From: Marinobacter fuscus
GTDB taxonomy: Bacteria > Pseudomonadota > Gammaproteobacteria > Pseudomonadales > Oleiphilaceae
Direction: 5' to 3'
Assembly: GCF_003007675.1 (NCBI RefSeq)
Contig: NZ_PXNP01000013.1
Location: 102,438 to 166,437, forward strand
DNA: 64,000 nt
Shown: positions 1-10,394 of the stretch, one piece after another
Position numbering within the stretch: position 1 is the first letter of the stretch
How the letters are laid out: every line of letters begins with the position of its first letter
Program-made: the position numbers and the translations under genes
The notes under the pieces: generated by a model
What the model was told of the DNA's origin: nothing
What the model saw: only the letters and a program-made list of their open reading frames with translations
The model's database searches: none

Positions 1-633
1 CTGCTCGAAAGGTGCGCCTTCTGCGGTTCCCTGAATTTCAATGAAACCGCCCTTGTCGGTCATGATTACGTTCATGTCGGTTTCGGCTTCCGAATCTTCC
101 GGATAATCCAGGTCCGCCACCGGCTCACCTTTGTACACACCTACCGAAATAGCCGCCACCATTTGCTTCAGGGGTGACGCCTTCAGGCGCTTCTCGGCCA
201 CCAGGTGGTTAAGGGCGTCCACCAGCGCCACGCAGCCACCGGTAATAGCGGCCGTGCGGGTGCCGCCATCGGCCTGGATAACGTCGCAGTCGATGGTGAT
301 GGTGTGCTCGCCGAGGGCTTCGAGGTCCACGGCTGCCCGCAGAGATCGGCCGATCAGGCGCTGGATTTCCACGGTGCGGCCACCCTGCTTGCCGCGGGCG
401 GCTTCCCGGCCCATGCGGCTACCGGTGGAGCGGGGCAGCATGCCGTACTCGGCGGTGATCCAGCCCCGGCCTTCGCCCCGCAGAAAAGGAGGTACCTTGT
501 TTTCGACGGAGGCGGTGCAGATGACCTTGGTGTCACCAAATTCTACCAGCACGGAGCCTTCCGCATGGCGGGTGTAGTTGCGGGTGATCCGGACGTTTCT
601 GGGTTGCTCGGGCGTTCTGCCGCTGGGTCGCAT
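1..633 (-). CDS. rph: Ribonuclease PH, 3' end of gene cut off by window edge
   Basis: RNase PH is the phosphate-dependent 3'-5' exoribonuclease that trims the 3' ends of tRNA precursors in the cytoplasm. Translation from the ATG at 633 begins MRPSGR and continues through [22 protein letters not shown] and the [14 protein letters not shown] stretch, all typical of the family. Exactly 211 codons are visible before the window ends; family members are about 240 residues, so roughly 28 C-terminal residues lie outside. The gene is divergent from yicC across 178 bp, an arrangement common in gammaproteobacteria. Identity is secure; only the end is missing. Confidence 0.95.
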   Translation of the reverse strand, partial: MRPSGRTPEQPRNVRITRNYTRHAEGSVLVEFGDTKVICTASVENKVPPFLRGEGRGWITAEYGMLPRSTGSRMGREAARGKQGGRTVEIQRLIGRSLRAAVDLEALGEHTITIDCDVIQADGGTRTAAITGGCVALVDALNHLVAEKRLKASPLKQMVAAISVGVYKGEPVADLDYPEDSEAETDMNVIMTDKGGFIEIQGTAEGAPFEQ

Positions 634-811
634 AGTGTGTCCTGTTATTGCCGTTTGAATGTCCGGCGGGAGCCGGTCTGGTTGAATGTGAGCGGACGAG
701 TATAACACGCTGTCTTTGGGCGCTGGCCGACCGTGCGGCTTTGGTCGGGTTCGCCGCCCGGGCGGAATGCCTGTTAAACTCCGGTAAAACGTTCACAGGT
801 AGGGAGCCATT

Positions 812-1681
812 ATGATCCGCAGTATGACTGCATTTGCCCGCAAGGATACCCGGGGAGACTGGGGAACACTGACCTGCGAGATCCGCACGGTTAACCATCG
901 CTACCTGGAGCCATCCTTTCGTTTGCCAGAGGCCTTCCGCGAACTGGAAAACCGGTTCAGGGAAGAATTGCGCAAGAAGGGGCTGAAGCGGGGCAAAGTG
1001 GATATTTCCATGCGCCTGCAGTCGGCGGAGCAGGGCGAACAGAGTTTCGAAATTAATGAGACCGTCGCCAAGGCCGTCAACGAGGCGGCCAATCACATTA
1101 ACCGTATGCTGGACAATCCGGCCCACATCAATTCCCTGGATATTCTTCGCTGGCCTGGCGTGCTGTCGGTGCCAGAACAGGACTACAGTGCCGCGCGCCA
1201 TGCGGCTGCTGATCTGTTTGCCGAGACGGTTACTGAACTGGTGCAGGTTCGGGAACGGGAGGGTGAGCGTCTGCGTCCCCTGTTCGAAGATCGGTTAAGT
1301 ACCATGGCGAACCTGGTGGTGGATGTGCGTGCTCGCCTGCCGGAGCTGTTGGCGGCTCAGGAGAAGAGCCTGCGCGAGCGGTTTGAGAAGGCCAAAGTGG
1401 ACCTTGATCCGGAGCGTGTGGCCCAGGAAATGGTGATGCTGGCGCAAAAAAGTGATGTGGCAGAAGAGCTGGACAGGCTGGAAGCCCACATCAGTGAGGT
1501 TACGGATACTCTGAAAGGCAACGATGCGATTGGCCGGCGCTTGGACTTTCTGATGCAGGAGCTGAACCGTGAGGCCAATACCCTGAGCAGCAAGAGCTTT
1601 GACGCTGGAGTAACCCGTGCTGCGGTAGACCTGAAAGTACTGATCGAGCAGATGCGGGAGCAGGTGCAGAACATCGAATAG
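812..1681 (+). CDS. yicC: YicC/YloC family endoribonuclease
   Basis: The 289-residue product starts MIRSMTAFAR and ends with the conserved helix that includes DLKVLIEQMREQVQN, both hallmarks of the YicC/YloC family. Family members were long uncharacterised and are now regarded as endoribonucleases that influence small-RNA turnover; that function is family knowledge. The start at 812 is preceded by AGGGAG at a suitable distance. The segment REELRKKGLKRGKVD lies in the conserved N-terminal domain. Length matches the family (about 287-290). It is the only gene of its transcript, closed by the terminator just downstream. Confidence 0.93.
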   Translation: MIRSMTAFARKDTRGDWGTLTCEIRTVNHRYLEPSFRLPEAFRELENRFREELRKKGLKRGKVDISMRLQSAEQGEQSFEINETVAKAVNEAANHINRMLDNPAHINSLDILRWPGVLSVPEQDYSAARHAAADLFAETVTELVQVREREGERLRPLFEDRLSTMANLVVDVRARLPELLAAQEKSLRERFEKAKVDLDPERVAQEMVMLAQKSDVAEELDRLEAHISEVTDTLKGNDAIGRRLDFLMQELNREANTLSSKSFDAGVTRAAVDLKVLIEQMREQVQNIE

Positions 1682-1694
1682 TTTTTACCCGTGC

Positions 1695-1737
1695 AAGCCC
1701 TGTTATTTGATTATTAATACAGGGCTTTTCTGTTTTT
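1695..1737 (+). terminator. Rho-independent terminator after yicC
   Basis: The arms AAGCCCTGT (1695-1703) and ACAGGGCTT (1719-1727) pair over nine bases around a 15-base AT-rich loop and run into a T-rich tract. It lies 14 bp after the yicC stop codon. Confidence 0.85.
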
Positions 1738-1851
1738 TCGTCCATAGCGTGCGACTATCAAGCTTTCTGATCGGAACCCGGCTTTGGCGAACTTCATGTA
1801 TTGAGCCTTGATATGTTGACCCGACCAACATTCTTAACGCTTGCTCTATCT

Positions 1852-3201
1852 TTATTGAAAAAGCGCTGCGTTTTCCTGTTTGCGCTGATCCAGTGTCTTG
1901 GCAATTCCTGATACTTTGATTTTGCTGACCCCTTGTTGCTGTGCCAGATACGTAAATTGGCTGATGGCTTCTGACACCTCTTCAATAACTTGCCTTGCGT
2001 CATTCCAAGTCCCATAGCCAGCACTTGCGGCCAGTTTGTGCATAACCTTAGTCGGTGGAGTGTGACCATAACCGCCAAATGCGGTGGCATGTTCATTGAG
2101 TGGATGCGGGCTATAAGTGACATCGTAAAAGGGCGCAAGCTGCCATTGGCCGTTATCCTGCTGTAAAAAAGCCCAATTTTTACTGTGGTCGTCTTGGTTA
2201 GACGACAAAAGGTTGAAAATCGCACGTCGAAATTGCAGTTGCCCAGCGGCTGGAGATTTGCACAGTTGACGGCTGGCTTTGATCAAGTCAATATAATCCA
2301 GGCTTGGCGTTCGAAAGTCTGCATCCAGCAGCCCGCAGGCGCTGTGCATATGCAATCGCCCTGAGCTGTGTTTGCCGGTTAAATCGGCATGGTCAGCGAC
2401 ATAATCAAAACGCTTGAGCGCCAACCAGGCGGGTGCACCGCTTGTATGCGGCGCTTCAATGAGTTGCCAGGCAGGCGGTTGGCATTTTGCTTGCTCAGCC
2501 ATCTGTAAATAAACCGCCTCGCACAAGCCTTCTTCATGCCCGAGCGCTAGATTTTTCGAGGTAAACTTAATCAGCCAGGCTTCATCACCTGGCTGTGCCA
2601 AGGTTCGGCAATGCTGAGTTTCTCCGGCAGGCATATAAATCTGCGCCTTTGGCCTTGCGCCACCTGAACTACCGCCGGCTACTAATGCGGCCAACACATG
2701 TTGGGTCTGCCCATCCAAATCATCGTGGTTGCTATCCGTATAGCCTGTCATTGAAGTATCGAACAGTGTTTGCGCTTCCAAGCCTAACGTTGCCAAATCA
2801 ATGTCGAAGTGCGCTGTGGCTGAAAATCCAGATGCTGGCGAAAAAGAGAGCGCTCCCATGCCTTTATCACCGACAAAGGCCAGTCTATCCATTGCTGTTA
2901 ATTGATTAGGCAGAATGCCCTTTTGCCGGAAAATACGATCTTGTAACAGCATTCCCCAGCCGTCAGGCAAGCAATCCCCGAATACGCCATGCACACCCTG
3001 GTGTGGCTGTTTAGGTGCGGCTTGAAGTTGTGTGCTCGCCCTTAAAGTAAAGGGCGATAAATTGCCAAACTGCTTCAAATAGCTGTCTGCATACTGAAAA
3101 AAAACGCCTTGCCGATTCTGGGCCAAGACCCCTGCAGCGATCTGTTCGCCGGATTGTAGCGTTCGTGTTACGGTGAGCTTTTGAATGGGTTTAAAACTCA
3201 T
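1852..3201 (-). CDS. hipA: HipA-family serine/threonine kinase toxin
   Basis: A 449-residue HipA-like kinase. Characterised HipA proteins phosphorylate an aminoacyl-tRNA synthetase (GltX in E. coli) and slow growth until neutralised by HipB. Visible motifs are FGDCLPDGWG (residues 74-83), the regulatory P-loop serine region GSSGGARPKA (177-186), the catalytic DDHSKN (337-342) and the metal-binding D in FYDVTYSP (D360). All key residues are present, so the kinase is probably active. The first codons overlap the end of the antitoxin gene by 11 bp, the usual toxin-antitoxin layout. Base composition is visibly AT-richer than the surrounding genes, suggesting horizontal acquisition. The substrate cannot be told from sequence. 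Confidence 0.9.
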   Translation of the reverse strand: MSFKPIQKLTVTRTLQSGEQIAAGVLAQNRQGVFFQYADSYLKQFGNLSPFTLRASTQLQAAPKQPHQGVHGVFGDCLPDGWGMLLQDRIFRQKGILPNQLTAMDRLAFVGDKGMGALSFSPASGFSATAHFDIDLATLGLEAQTLFDTSMTGYTDSNHDDLDGQTQHVLAALVAGGSSGGARPKAQIYMPAGETQHCRTLAQPGDEAWLIKFTSKNLALGHEEGLCEAVYLQMAEQAKCQPPAWQLIEAPHTSGAPAWLALKRFDYVADHADLTGKHSSGRLHMHSACGLLDADFRTPSLDYIDLIKASRQLCKSPAAGQLQFRRAIFNLLSSNQDDHSKNWAFLQQDNGQWQLAPFYDVTYSPHPLNEHATAFGGYGHTPPTKVMHKLAASAGYGTWNDARQVIEEVSEAISQFTYLAQQQGVSKIKVSGIAKTLDQRKQENAALFQ

Positions 3202-3481
3202 CTTTCAGCACCTCGTCAATGCTGGAGGGCATAGTGCTGAGTTCTTTCTCAGGTTGCGTTAGCTGATAAAGCCTATCCAGCGAGTCGAGGGTCTGCCACA
3301 GTAACAGTAATTGGCGAAATGAAATTTGCCCGGTTAACTCAAATTTTTTAATAGTGGCAGCAGGTACACAGCTTCGCTCTGCCAGTGCAGCTCTTGACAG
3401 CTTCGCGCGTTGACGTAACTTTCGCAAATAAGCCGCATAGGCTTGGCTCACATCCGTATCATCAAGTAAGGAGAAGTTCAT
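3191..3481 (-). CDS. hipB: HipB-like helix-turn-helix antitoxin
   Basis: A 96-residue XRE-type DNA-binding protein directly upstream of and overlapping the hipA toxin gene. The helix-turn-helix covers about residues 15-62, with SRAALAERSCVPAATIKKFE as the recognisable core. By family knowledge it would bind the toxin and repress the operon. I chose the ATG at 3481 over an in-frame ATG at 3514, because the upstream one would put a perfect 18-bp palindrome and a TATAAT inside or at the start of the coding region, and 3481 has AAGGAGAA-like pairing inside a normal leader only downstream; the exact start is therefore not certain. The C-terminus (IDEVLKDEF) is probably the toxin-contacting tail. 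Confidence 0.82.
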   Translation of the reverse strand: MNFSLLDDTDVSQAYAAYLRKLRQRAKLSRAALAERSCVPAATIKKFELTGQISFRQLLLLWQTLDSLDRLYQLTQPEKELSTMPSSIDEVLKDEF

Positions 3482-3495
3482 CTGCAACGGCCAAT

Positions 3496-3513
3496 TGGAT
3501 ACAATTGTATCCA
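3496..3513. promoter_or_regulatory. Palindromic operator in front of hipBA
   Basis: TGGATACAATTGTATCCA is a perfect 18-bp palindrome lying 15 bp upstream of the chosen hipB start. A TATAAT on the hipBA strand (3518 down to 3513) abuts it, so a bound repressor would block the promoter. E. coli HipB recognises sites built from TATCC and GGATA half-sites; the same half-sites occur here in a different arrangement. The role is inferred. Confidence 0.65.
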
Positions 3514-3535
3514 TTATAGGGGTAAAGGATCGAAA

Positions 3536-3595
3536 ATGGCTATTATAGTAGCCATGGAGTGCAGCAAAGAGGTAGTAAATGCGAAGGGCCGCTAA
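3536..3595 (+). CDS. Possible 19-codon ORF divergent from hipBA
   Basis: An ATG at 3536 is preceded by AAAGGA with about six bases spacing, and opens a frame MAIIVAMECSKEVVNAKGR ending at TAA (3593-3595). A plus-strand terminator follows at 3651. No similarity is recognised. It may be a microprotein, the start of a decayed gene or simply part of a short non-coding transcript; the case rests on ribosome-binding site plus terminator only. Confidence 0.25.
   Translation: MAIIVAMECSKEVVNAKGR
3537..3554. promoter_or_regulatory. Second inverted repeat upstream of hipBA
   Basis: TGGCTA and TAGCCA form an inverted repeat with a six-base centre. Its centre is 41 bp (about four helical turns) from the centre of the perfect palindrome at 3496-3513, so it could be a second repressor site upstream of the hipBA promoter. 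The arms differ in sequence from the first palindrome, which weakens this reading. Confidence 0.35.
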
Positions 3596-3650
3596 TCAAT
3601 GAGCAGATTAGGAATTTGGAATAAGCCGGACTGCAAATGTCGGGCAACAT

Positions 3651-3675
3651 ACGGGGCGGGTATCGCCCCGTTTTT
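3651..3675 (+). terminator. Plus-strand terminator between hipBA and the stress-protein gene
   Basis: ACGGGGCG (3651-3658) pairs with CGCCCCGT (3664-3671) and is followed by a T run only in the plus direction. Both neighbouring genes are on the minus strand, so it serves an unassigned rightward transcript or is a relic. Confidence 0.7.
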
Positions 3676-3691
3676 ATTGTAGCCTGCGCTG

Positions 3692-4570
3692 TTACTCAGC
3701 CGGTTTGATGGCCAGCAGGTCCGTACGCAGGTGGGTGAGTACCTTTTCGGCGGTGTTGCCGATCACCCGGGCGGCGACGCCGGTTTTGCCGGTGGTGCCA
3801 ATCACCACCATGTCAGCCTTGATCCGGCTGGCGATGCTGGGAATGATTTTCTGGGCAGGGCCGGTTTCAACGTGAACCTGCTCCGGCTTTAGATGCCAGG
3901 TGTTGCACAGGTGGTCGATCTTCGGTTTCAGCGATTCCAGGCGTTTGCGGGTGTGGGCGTCGGTGTCGATGATGTCCAGATCTGCCAGCAGTACGGAGGT
4001 GTGCAGGGCGTGCACCAGGTGCAGTTCGGCGCCGGTGGCTCTCGCCAGTTGGAAGGCCTGGTCGATAATCCGAGTGTTCAGCGCCTTTTTTACCGGTTTG
4101 TTGGTGCTCAGATCCACGGCTGCCAGTATCGGGTGGGCCTTGTTCCACTTTTGTTCTGCCACCAGCATGACCGGTGCGGAGCATTCACGAATCAGGTGCC
4201 AGTCGGTGGGGGTGTAAAGAAAGGTTTCAGAGCGGTTGCCGGTTTTTACCACCGCAGAGATGCTGTTGTCCCGACAATGCTGGTTGATCCAGCGATGAAT
4301 GCTTTTCTCCCACACGGTGCGGGCAACAACATCAAGATCTTCGCAGTTTGCCAGCGCCAGCATTTGCTGCAGCCACTTTTCCCTGATTTCGATCAGAGCC
4401 TCTTTGGCCCGTTGTTGTACGGCCTGGTCGCTGGGCAGGGCGTCGAGATATTCGTGCACAAAAGCAACCACTTCCACACTGGCGCCGGTTTTTCTGGCCA
4501 GTTCGATTCCCCGCCCCAGCGCTTTCTGGTGCTTGGATGTGGGGTCCATGATGATCAGCAGTTTGTCCAT
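3692..4570 (-). CDS. Tandem-domain universal stress protein (UspE type)
   Basis: A 292-residue protein with two universal stress domains in tandem, as in E. coli UspE (about 316 residues). The N-terminal domain starts MDKLLIIMDPTSKHQKAL; the second starts near PILAAVDLSTN and ends with VVIGTTGKTGVAARVIGNTAEKVL-type residues, the nucleotide-binding loop region of the family. The glycine pattern G-x2-G-x9-G is present but followed by N instead of S/T. Expected role is cytosolic stress survival; the precise activity is unknown for this class. It stands alone, divergent from gmk over about 190 bp. Confidence 0.88.
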   Translation of the reverse strand: MDKLLIIMDPTSKHQKALGRGIELARKTGASVEVVAFVHEYLDALPSDQAVQQRAKEALIEIREKWLQQMLALANCEDLDVVARTVWEKSIHRWINQHCRDNSISAVVKTGNRSETFLYTPTDWHLIRECSAPVMLVAEQKWNKAHPILAAVDLSTNKPVKKALNTRIIDQAFQLARATGAELHLVHALHTSVLLADLDIIDTDAHTRKRLESLKPKIDHLCNTWHLKPEQVHVETGPAQKIIPSIASRIKADMVVIGTTGKTGVAARVIGNTAEKVLTHLRTDLLAIKPAE

Positions 4571-4718
4571 GTTCCGTGTCCGCTATTGTCAGTCTGTGTC
4601 GGCAGAAAAGTGCGTGTGCCGGTAAACGCCTTTGCAGGCGGTTACAGATGATACTACCAGTTGGTCTGGCCCCGGGGTGCGGACATAAGTCAAACTCCGT
4701 ATAATCCGGGCGTTTTAA

Positions 4719-5396
<678 letters not shown>

Positions 5397-5483
5397 TGTG
5401 GGTTTTCACTGTATACAAATTGAGCCGGCGGCAGTAAACTACGCGGTCTGCTAAATCTGTGATTCTTTTGTTCGGGGAAGATA

Positions 5484-5696
5484 ATGGCACGAGTTACCGT
5501 TGAAGATTGTCTGGAAAACGTTGATAACCGCTTCCAGCTGGTTATGCTGGCCACCAAGCGTGCCCGCCAGATTGCCACCAAAGGTGCCGAGCCGATGGTG
5601 CCGGAAGAGAACGACAAGCCGACGGTGATTGCACTGCGTGAAATCGCTGAAGGCAAGGTCAGCCGTGACCTGCTTCTGGAAGAAGACGAAGATTAA
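5484..5696 (+). CDS. rpoZ: RNA polymerase omega subunit
   Basis: The 70-residue omega subunit helps fold beta-prime and forms part of a (p)ppGpp-binding site in RNA polymerase. The sequence [20 protein letters not shown] with later [11 protein letters not shown] is diagnostic. It lies between gmk and spoT as in other gammaproteobacteria. GGGGAAG precedes the ATG. A hairpin terminator lies about 110 bp downstream, before spoT. Confidence 0.97.
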   Translation: MARVTVEDCLENVDNRFQLVMLATKRARQIATKGAEPMVPEENDKPTVIALREIAEGKVSRDLLLEEDED

Positions 5697-5748
5697 GGCC
5701 GTTTGCGACAGGCGCCGGTAATAAACACTGGCCGACTGCGAACAGGCA

Positions 5749-5776
5749 TTGAAATCTGCACCTGCGGTTTTATAGT
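5749..5776 (+). promoter_or_regulatory. Candidate sigma-70 promoter upstream of spoT
   Basis: TTGAAA (5749-5754) and TATAGT (5771-5776) are separated by 16 bp. The predicted start near 5783 would lie just before the terminator hairpin at 5805, so a transcript must read through that hairpin to reach spoT. Judged by eye only. Confidence 0.45.
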
Positions 5777-5804
5777 GTACTTATAGAACTTGCCAGGAAG
5801 GACT

Positions 5805-5839
5805 GAAAGAGCCCGGATGCTTGCATTCGGGCTCTTTTT
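5805..5839 (+). terminator. Rho-independent terminator between rpoZ and spoT
   Basis: AAAGAGCCCG and CGGGCTCTTT pair around a short loop and run into TTTT. It would end the gmk-rpoZ transcript. Because a promoter-like sequence lies upstream of it and spoT starts 36 bp after it, it may also work as a leader attenuator. Confidence 0.85.
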
Positions 5840-5874
5840 GTTTGCCCGGCAATTAACGGATTTTCGGAGGCGCG

Positions 5875-8028
<2,154 letters not shown>

Positions 8029-8102
8029 GACCTTTGCGCAGTTGACAGGCGCCACGCCCAAAGGCGAGGATTGGCGTTTTGGACGAGAGGAAGTTTCGGA
8101 TT

Positions 8103-8489
8103 ATGACCAACAAATCTGTTATCCAGACCGACAATGCGCCCCAGGCTATTGGCACCTATTCACAGGCTGTCAAAGCGGGTGACACGGTGTATCTGTCTGG
8201 CCAGATTCCGCTGGACCCGGAAACCATGGAAGTGGTTGCTGGCGACTTTGCCGCCCAAACCCGCCAGGTGTTCGAAAACCTGAAAGCGGTTTGCGAAGCG
8301 GCTGGCGGTGAACTCAAGGACATCGTCAAACTGAATATCTACATGACCGATCTTGCCAATTTCGCCACCGTAAACGAAATCATGGCCACCTATTTCCAGC
8401 AGCCCTATCCGGCCCGTGCCGCCGTGGGTGTAGCGGCACTGCCGAAAGGGGTTCCGGTGGAAATGGAAGCGGTTATGGTGCTCAGCTGA
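8103..8489 (+). CDS. ridA: RidA family reactive imine deaminase
   Basis: A 128-residue RidA/YjgF protein that hydrolyses reactive enamines and imines such as 2-aminoacrylate released by PLP enzymes. Typical sequence includes [27 protein letters not shown] and the C-terminal [21 protein letters not shown], with the substrate-binding arginine in ARAAV. I take the ATG at 8103, because the upstream TTG at 8079 adds residues not found in the family. It follows spoT by 74 bp, the usual position. Its end overlaps the convergent downstream gene by 8 bp. Confidence 0.94.
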   Translation: MTNKSVIQTDNAPQAIGTYSQAVKAGDTVYLSGQIPLDPETMEVVAGDFAAQTRQVFENLKAVCEAAGGELKDIVKLNIYMTDLANFATVNEIMATYFQQPYPARAAVGVAALPKGVPVEMEAVMVLS

Positions 8490-9357
8490 GCGACAACTGG
8501 TTGATCATCTCCCGGTATCCCGCACGATAGTCGGGGTACCGGAAGCGGAATCCGCTGTCTAACAGCTGTTTGTTACTGCAGCGCTTGCTGCCCGCCCGGC
8601 CACCTTTCCTAGCACCTTCCACCGGCGCTTTGCACGGTATCTGCTGCCTTACCCAGTCGACTACCTCATCCAGCCTTACTGGTTCGCAATCGGTGGCCAG
8701 GTATACCGGCTCCAGAGCCTCGCCATCTAATGCTTTGCCCGCCAGCCAGGCCACCGCGTGAGCGGCATCTTGCTCGTGAATGCGGTTGCTGTAAGGCGCG
8801 GGCGGCTGGGGATTCATACGGCCTTCAACCACTTCTTCCAGAAACCGTTGCCGGGTAGGGCCATAGATGCCGCTGAGCCGGACAATGGTGGCAGGCTGGC
8901 CACTTTCCAGAGCCGTAATCTCGCCCTGCCGGATCTGCTGGCCGGTAGAGCGGGCCGGTGTTGCCGGGCTTGTTTCGTCTACCCAGCTGTCGTCATCCTG
9001 GGCATACACACTGGTGCTGCTGATAAAGATCAGCCGTTTCAGCGGGCGCTCGCCGATGGCTGCAAGCAGATTCTTAAGGCCAGTCACATAGGCCTGATGA
9101 TAACCCTGTTCGTCGTAGCTTGAAGGTGTCAGGCAATAGATTACGATATCCAGGGCCGGGGGCAGATTGCCCGCAAGAGATGCCGGGTCTGACAGGTCGG
9201 CACCAATACCCCGGATGCCTGCCGGCACCCTCTGCGGATTTCGGCGCAGCCCAAACACCTGCCCGTGGTTCAGAAGCGCGGTGGCAATGTCGCCACCCAG
9301 CTTGCCGCAGCCAGCCACCAGAATTTGTGCTTTATGATTGCCGTCTGTCATTGCCAT
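8482..9357 (-). CDS. NAD(P)-binding epimerase/dehydratase-like protein (YeeZ type)
   Basis: An extended short-chain dehydrogenase-like protein of about 291 residues. The Rossmann loop is [18 protein letters not shown], a GxGxxG variant, and later segments [15 protein letters not shown] and [17 protein letters not shown] match NAD-dependent epimerases of the YeeZ class. The YxxxK of classic dehydrogenases is not clear. Substrate and pathway are unknown. ATGs at 9357 and 9351 are both possible starts. The gene is divergent from oxyR across only about 76 bp, so the two may share a promoter region. Confidence 0.8.
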   Translation of the reverse strand: MAMTDGNHKAQILVAGCGKLGGDIATALLNHGQVFGLRRNPQRVPAGIRGIGADLSDPASLAGNLPPALDIVIYCLTPSSYDEQGYHQAYVTGLKNLLAAIGERPLKRLIFISSTSVYAQDDDSWVDETSPATPARSTGQQIRQGEITALESGQPATIVRLSGIYGPTRQRFLEEVVEGRMNPQPPAPYSNRIHEQDAAHAVAWLAGKALDGEALEPVYLATDCEPVRLDEVVDWVRQQIPCKAPVEGARKGGRAGSKRCSNKQLLDSGFRFRYPDYRAGYREMINQLSLS

Positions 9358-9433
9358 AGACAATTTCAATCCTTATGCTTTCGTTGATAAAGTACATGCA
9401 ACTTCGACCCGTACACGCCGACCGGAGCTTTCC

Positions 9434-10390
9434 ATGACCCTTACCGAGTTACGATACGTTGTTACACTCGCCCGGGAAAGGCATTTTGGCCGCGCCGCCG
9501 AGCGTTGCCATGTCAGTCAGCCAACGCTTAGTGTGGCGGTCAAAAAACTCGAAGACGAACTGGGTATTCCGTTGTTCGAGCGCAGTAAAAGCAGCATTCG
9601 GGTGACTGAGGTGGGCGAGCGCATCATCGAACAGGCCCAACGGGTGCTGGATCAGGTAGGTGTCATCAAGGATATGGCCCAGGATGGCAAAAACCAGCTG
9701 AACTCGCCCTTGAAAGTGGGCGCCATCTACACCATCGGGCCCTATCTGTTTCCGCACCTGTTACCGGAACTGCGCCGGGCGGCACCAGAGATGCCGCTCT
9801 ATATCGAAGAGAACTACACCGCCAATCTGCGCCAGAAACTCCGGCATTCGGAACTGGACGCGATCATCATCGCACTGCCATTCGAAGAGCCCGAGGTGGT
9901 GACCCTGCCACTGTATGACGAGCCCTTTGTGGTGCTGCTGCCCGCCGCGCACCCTCTGGCTGAAAAAGAGCAGATCACCGCCGAGGAGATGGCCACCGAG
10001 CAATTGCTGTTGCTGGGGCCGGGGCATTGCTTCCGGGATCAGGTTCTGGAATCCTGCCCGCCGCTGGTCGAGGCGATCACCAAACGGGCGGACAACGGCA
10101 AGCCGGAACTGGTGACGGAAGGCAGTTCGCTGGAAACCATCCGGCATATGGTGGCTTCGGGATTGGGTATTACGGTGCTGCCGTTGTCTGCGGCGACTGC
10201 CATGAAGTATCACGAGGACATTCTGGCGGTGCGCCCGTTCGCTCCGCCGGTGCCCTTCCGCACCGTGGCATTGGCCTGGCGGGTGACCTTCCCCCGGCCC
10301 AAGGCCATTGATGTTCTGTCACTTGCGGCCAGCCAGTGTCGGGTGATGGAGAAGGCGCATACCGAAACCCCGGCAACGGCCAGCGCCTGA
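9434..10390 (+). CDS. oxyR: Hydrogen peroxide-sensing LysR-type regulator OxyR
   Basis: A 318-residue LysR-family activator. The N-terminal winged helix is MTLTELRYVVTLARERHFGR with AAERCHVSQPTLSVAVKKLE. From the ATG at 9434, the two redox-active cysteines fall exactly at 199 and 208 (GHCFRDQVLESC), as in E. coli OxyR, so peroxide sensing by disulfide formation is expected. An upstream in-frame start at 9338 would overlap the divergent gene and is not needed. It is followed by recG after 4 bp, the common oxyR-recG pairing of this bacterial group. Confidence 0.95.
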   Translation: MTLTELRYVVTLARERHFGRAAERCHVSQPTLSVAVKKLEDELGIPLFERSKSSIRVTEVGERIIEQAQRVLDQVGVIKDMAQDGKNQLNSPLKVGAIYTIGPYLFPHLLPELRRAAPEMPLYIEENYTANLRQKLRHSELDAIIIALPFEEPEVVTLPLYDEPFVVLLPAAHPLAEKEQITAEEMATEQLLLLGPGHCFRDQVLESCPPLVEAITKRADNGKPELVTEGSSLETIRHMVASGLGITVLPLSAATAMKYHEDILAVRPFAPPVPFRTVALAWRVTFPRPKAIDVLSLAASQCRVMEKAHTETPATASA

Positions 10391-10394
10391 GCCG

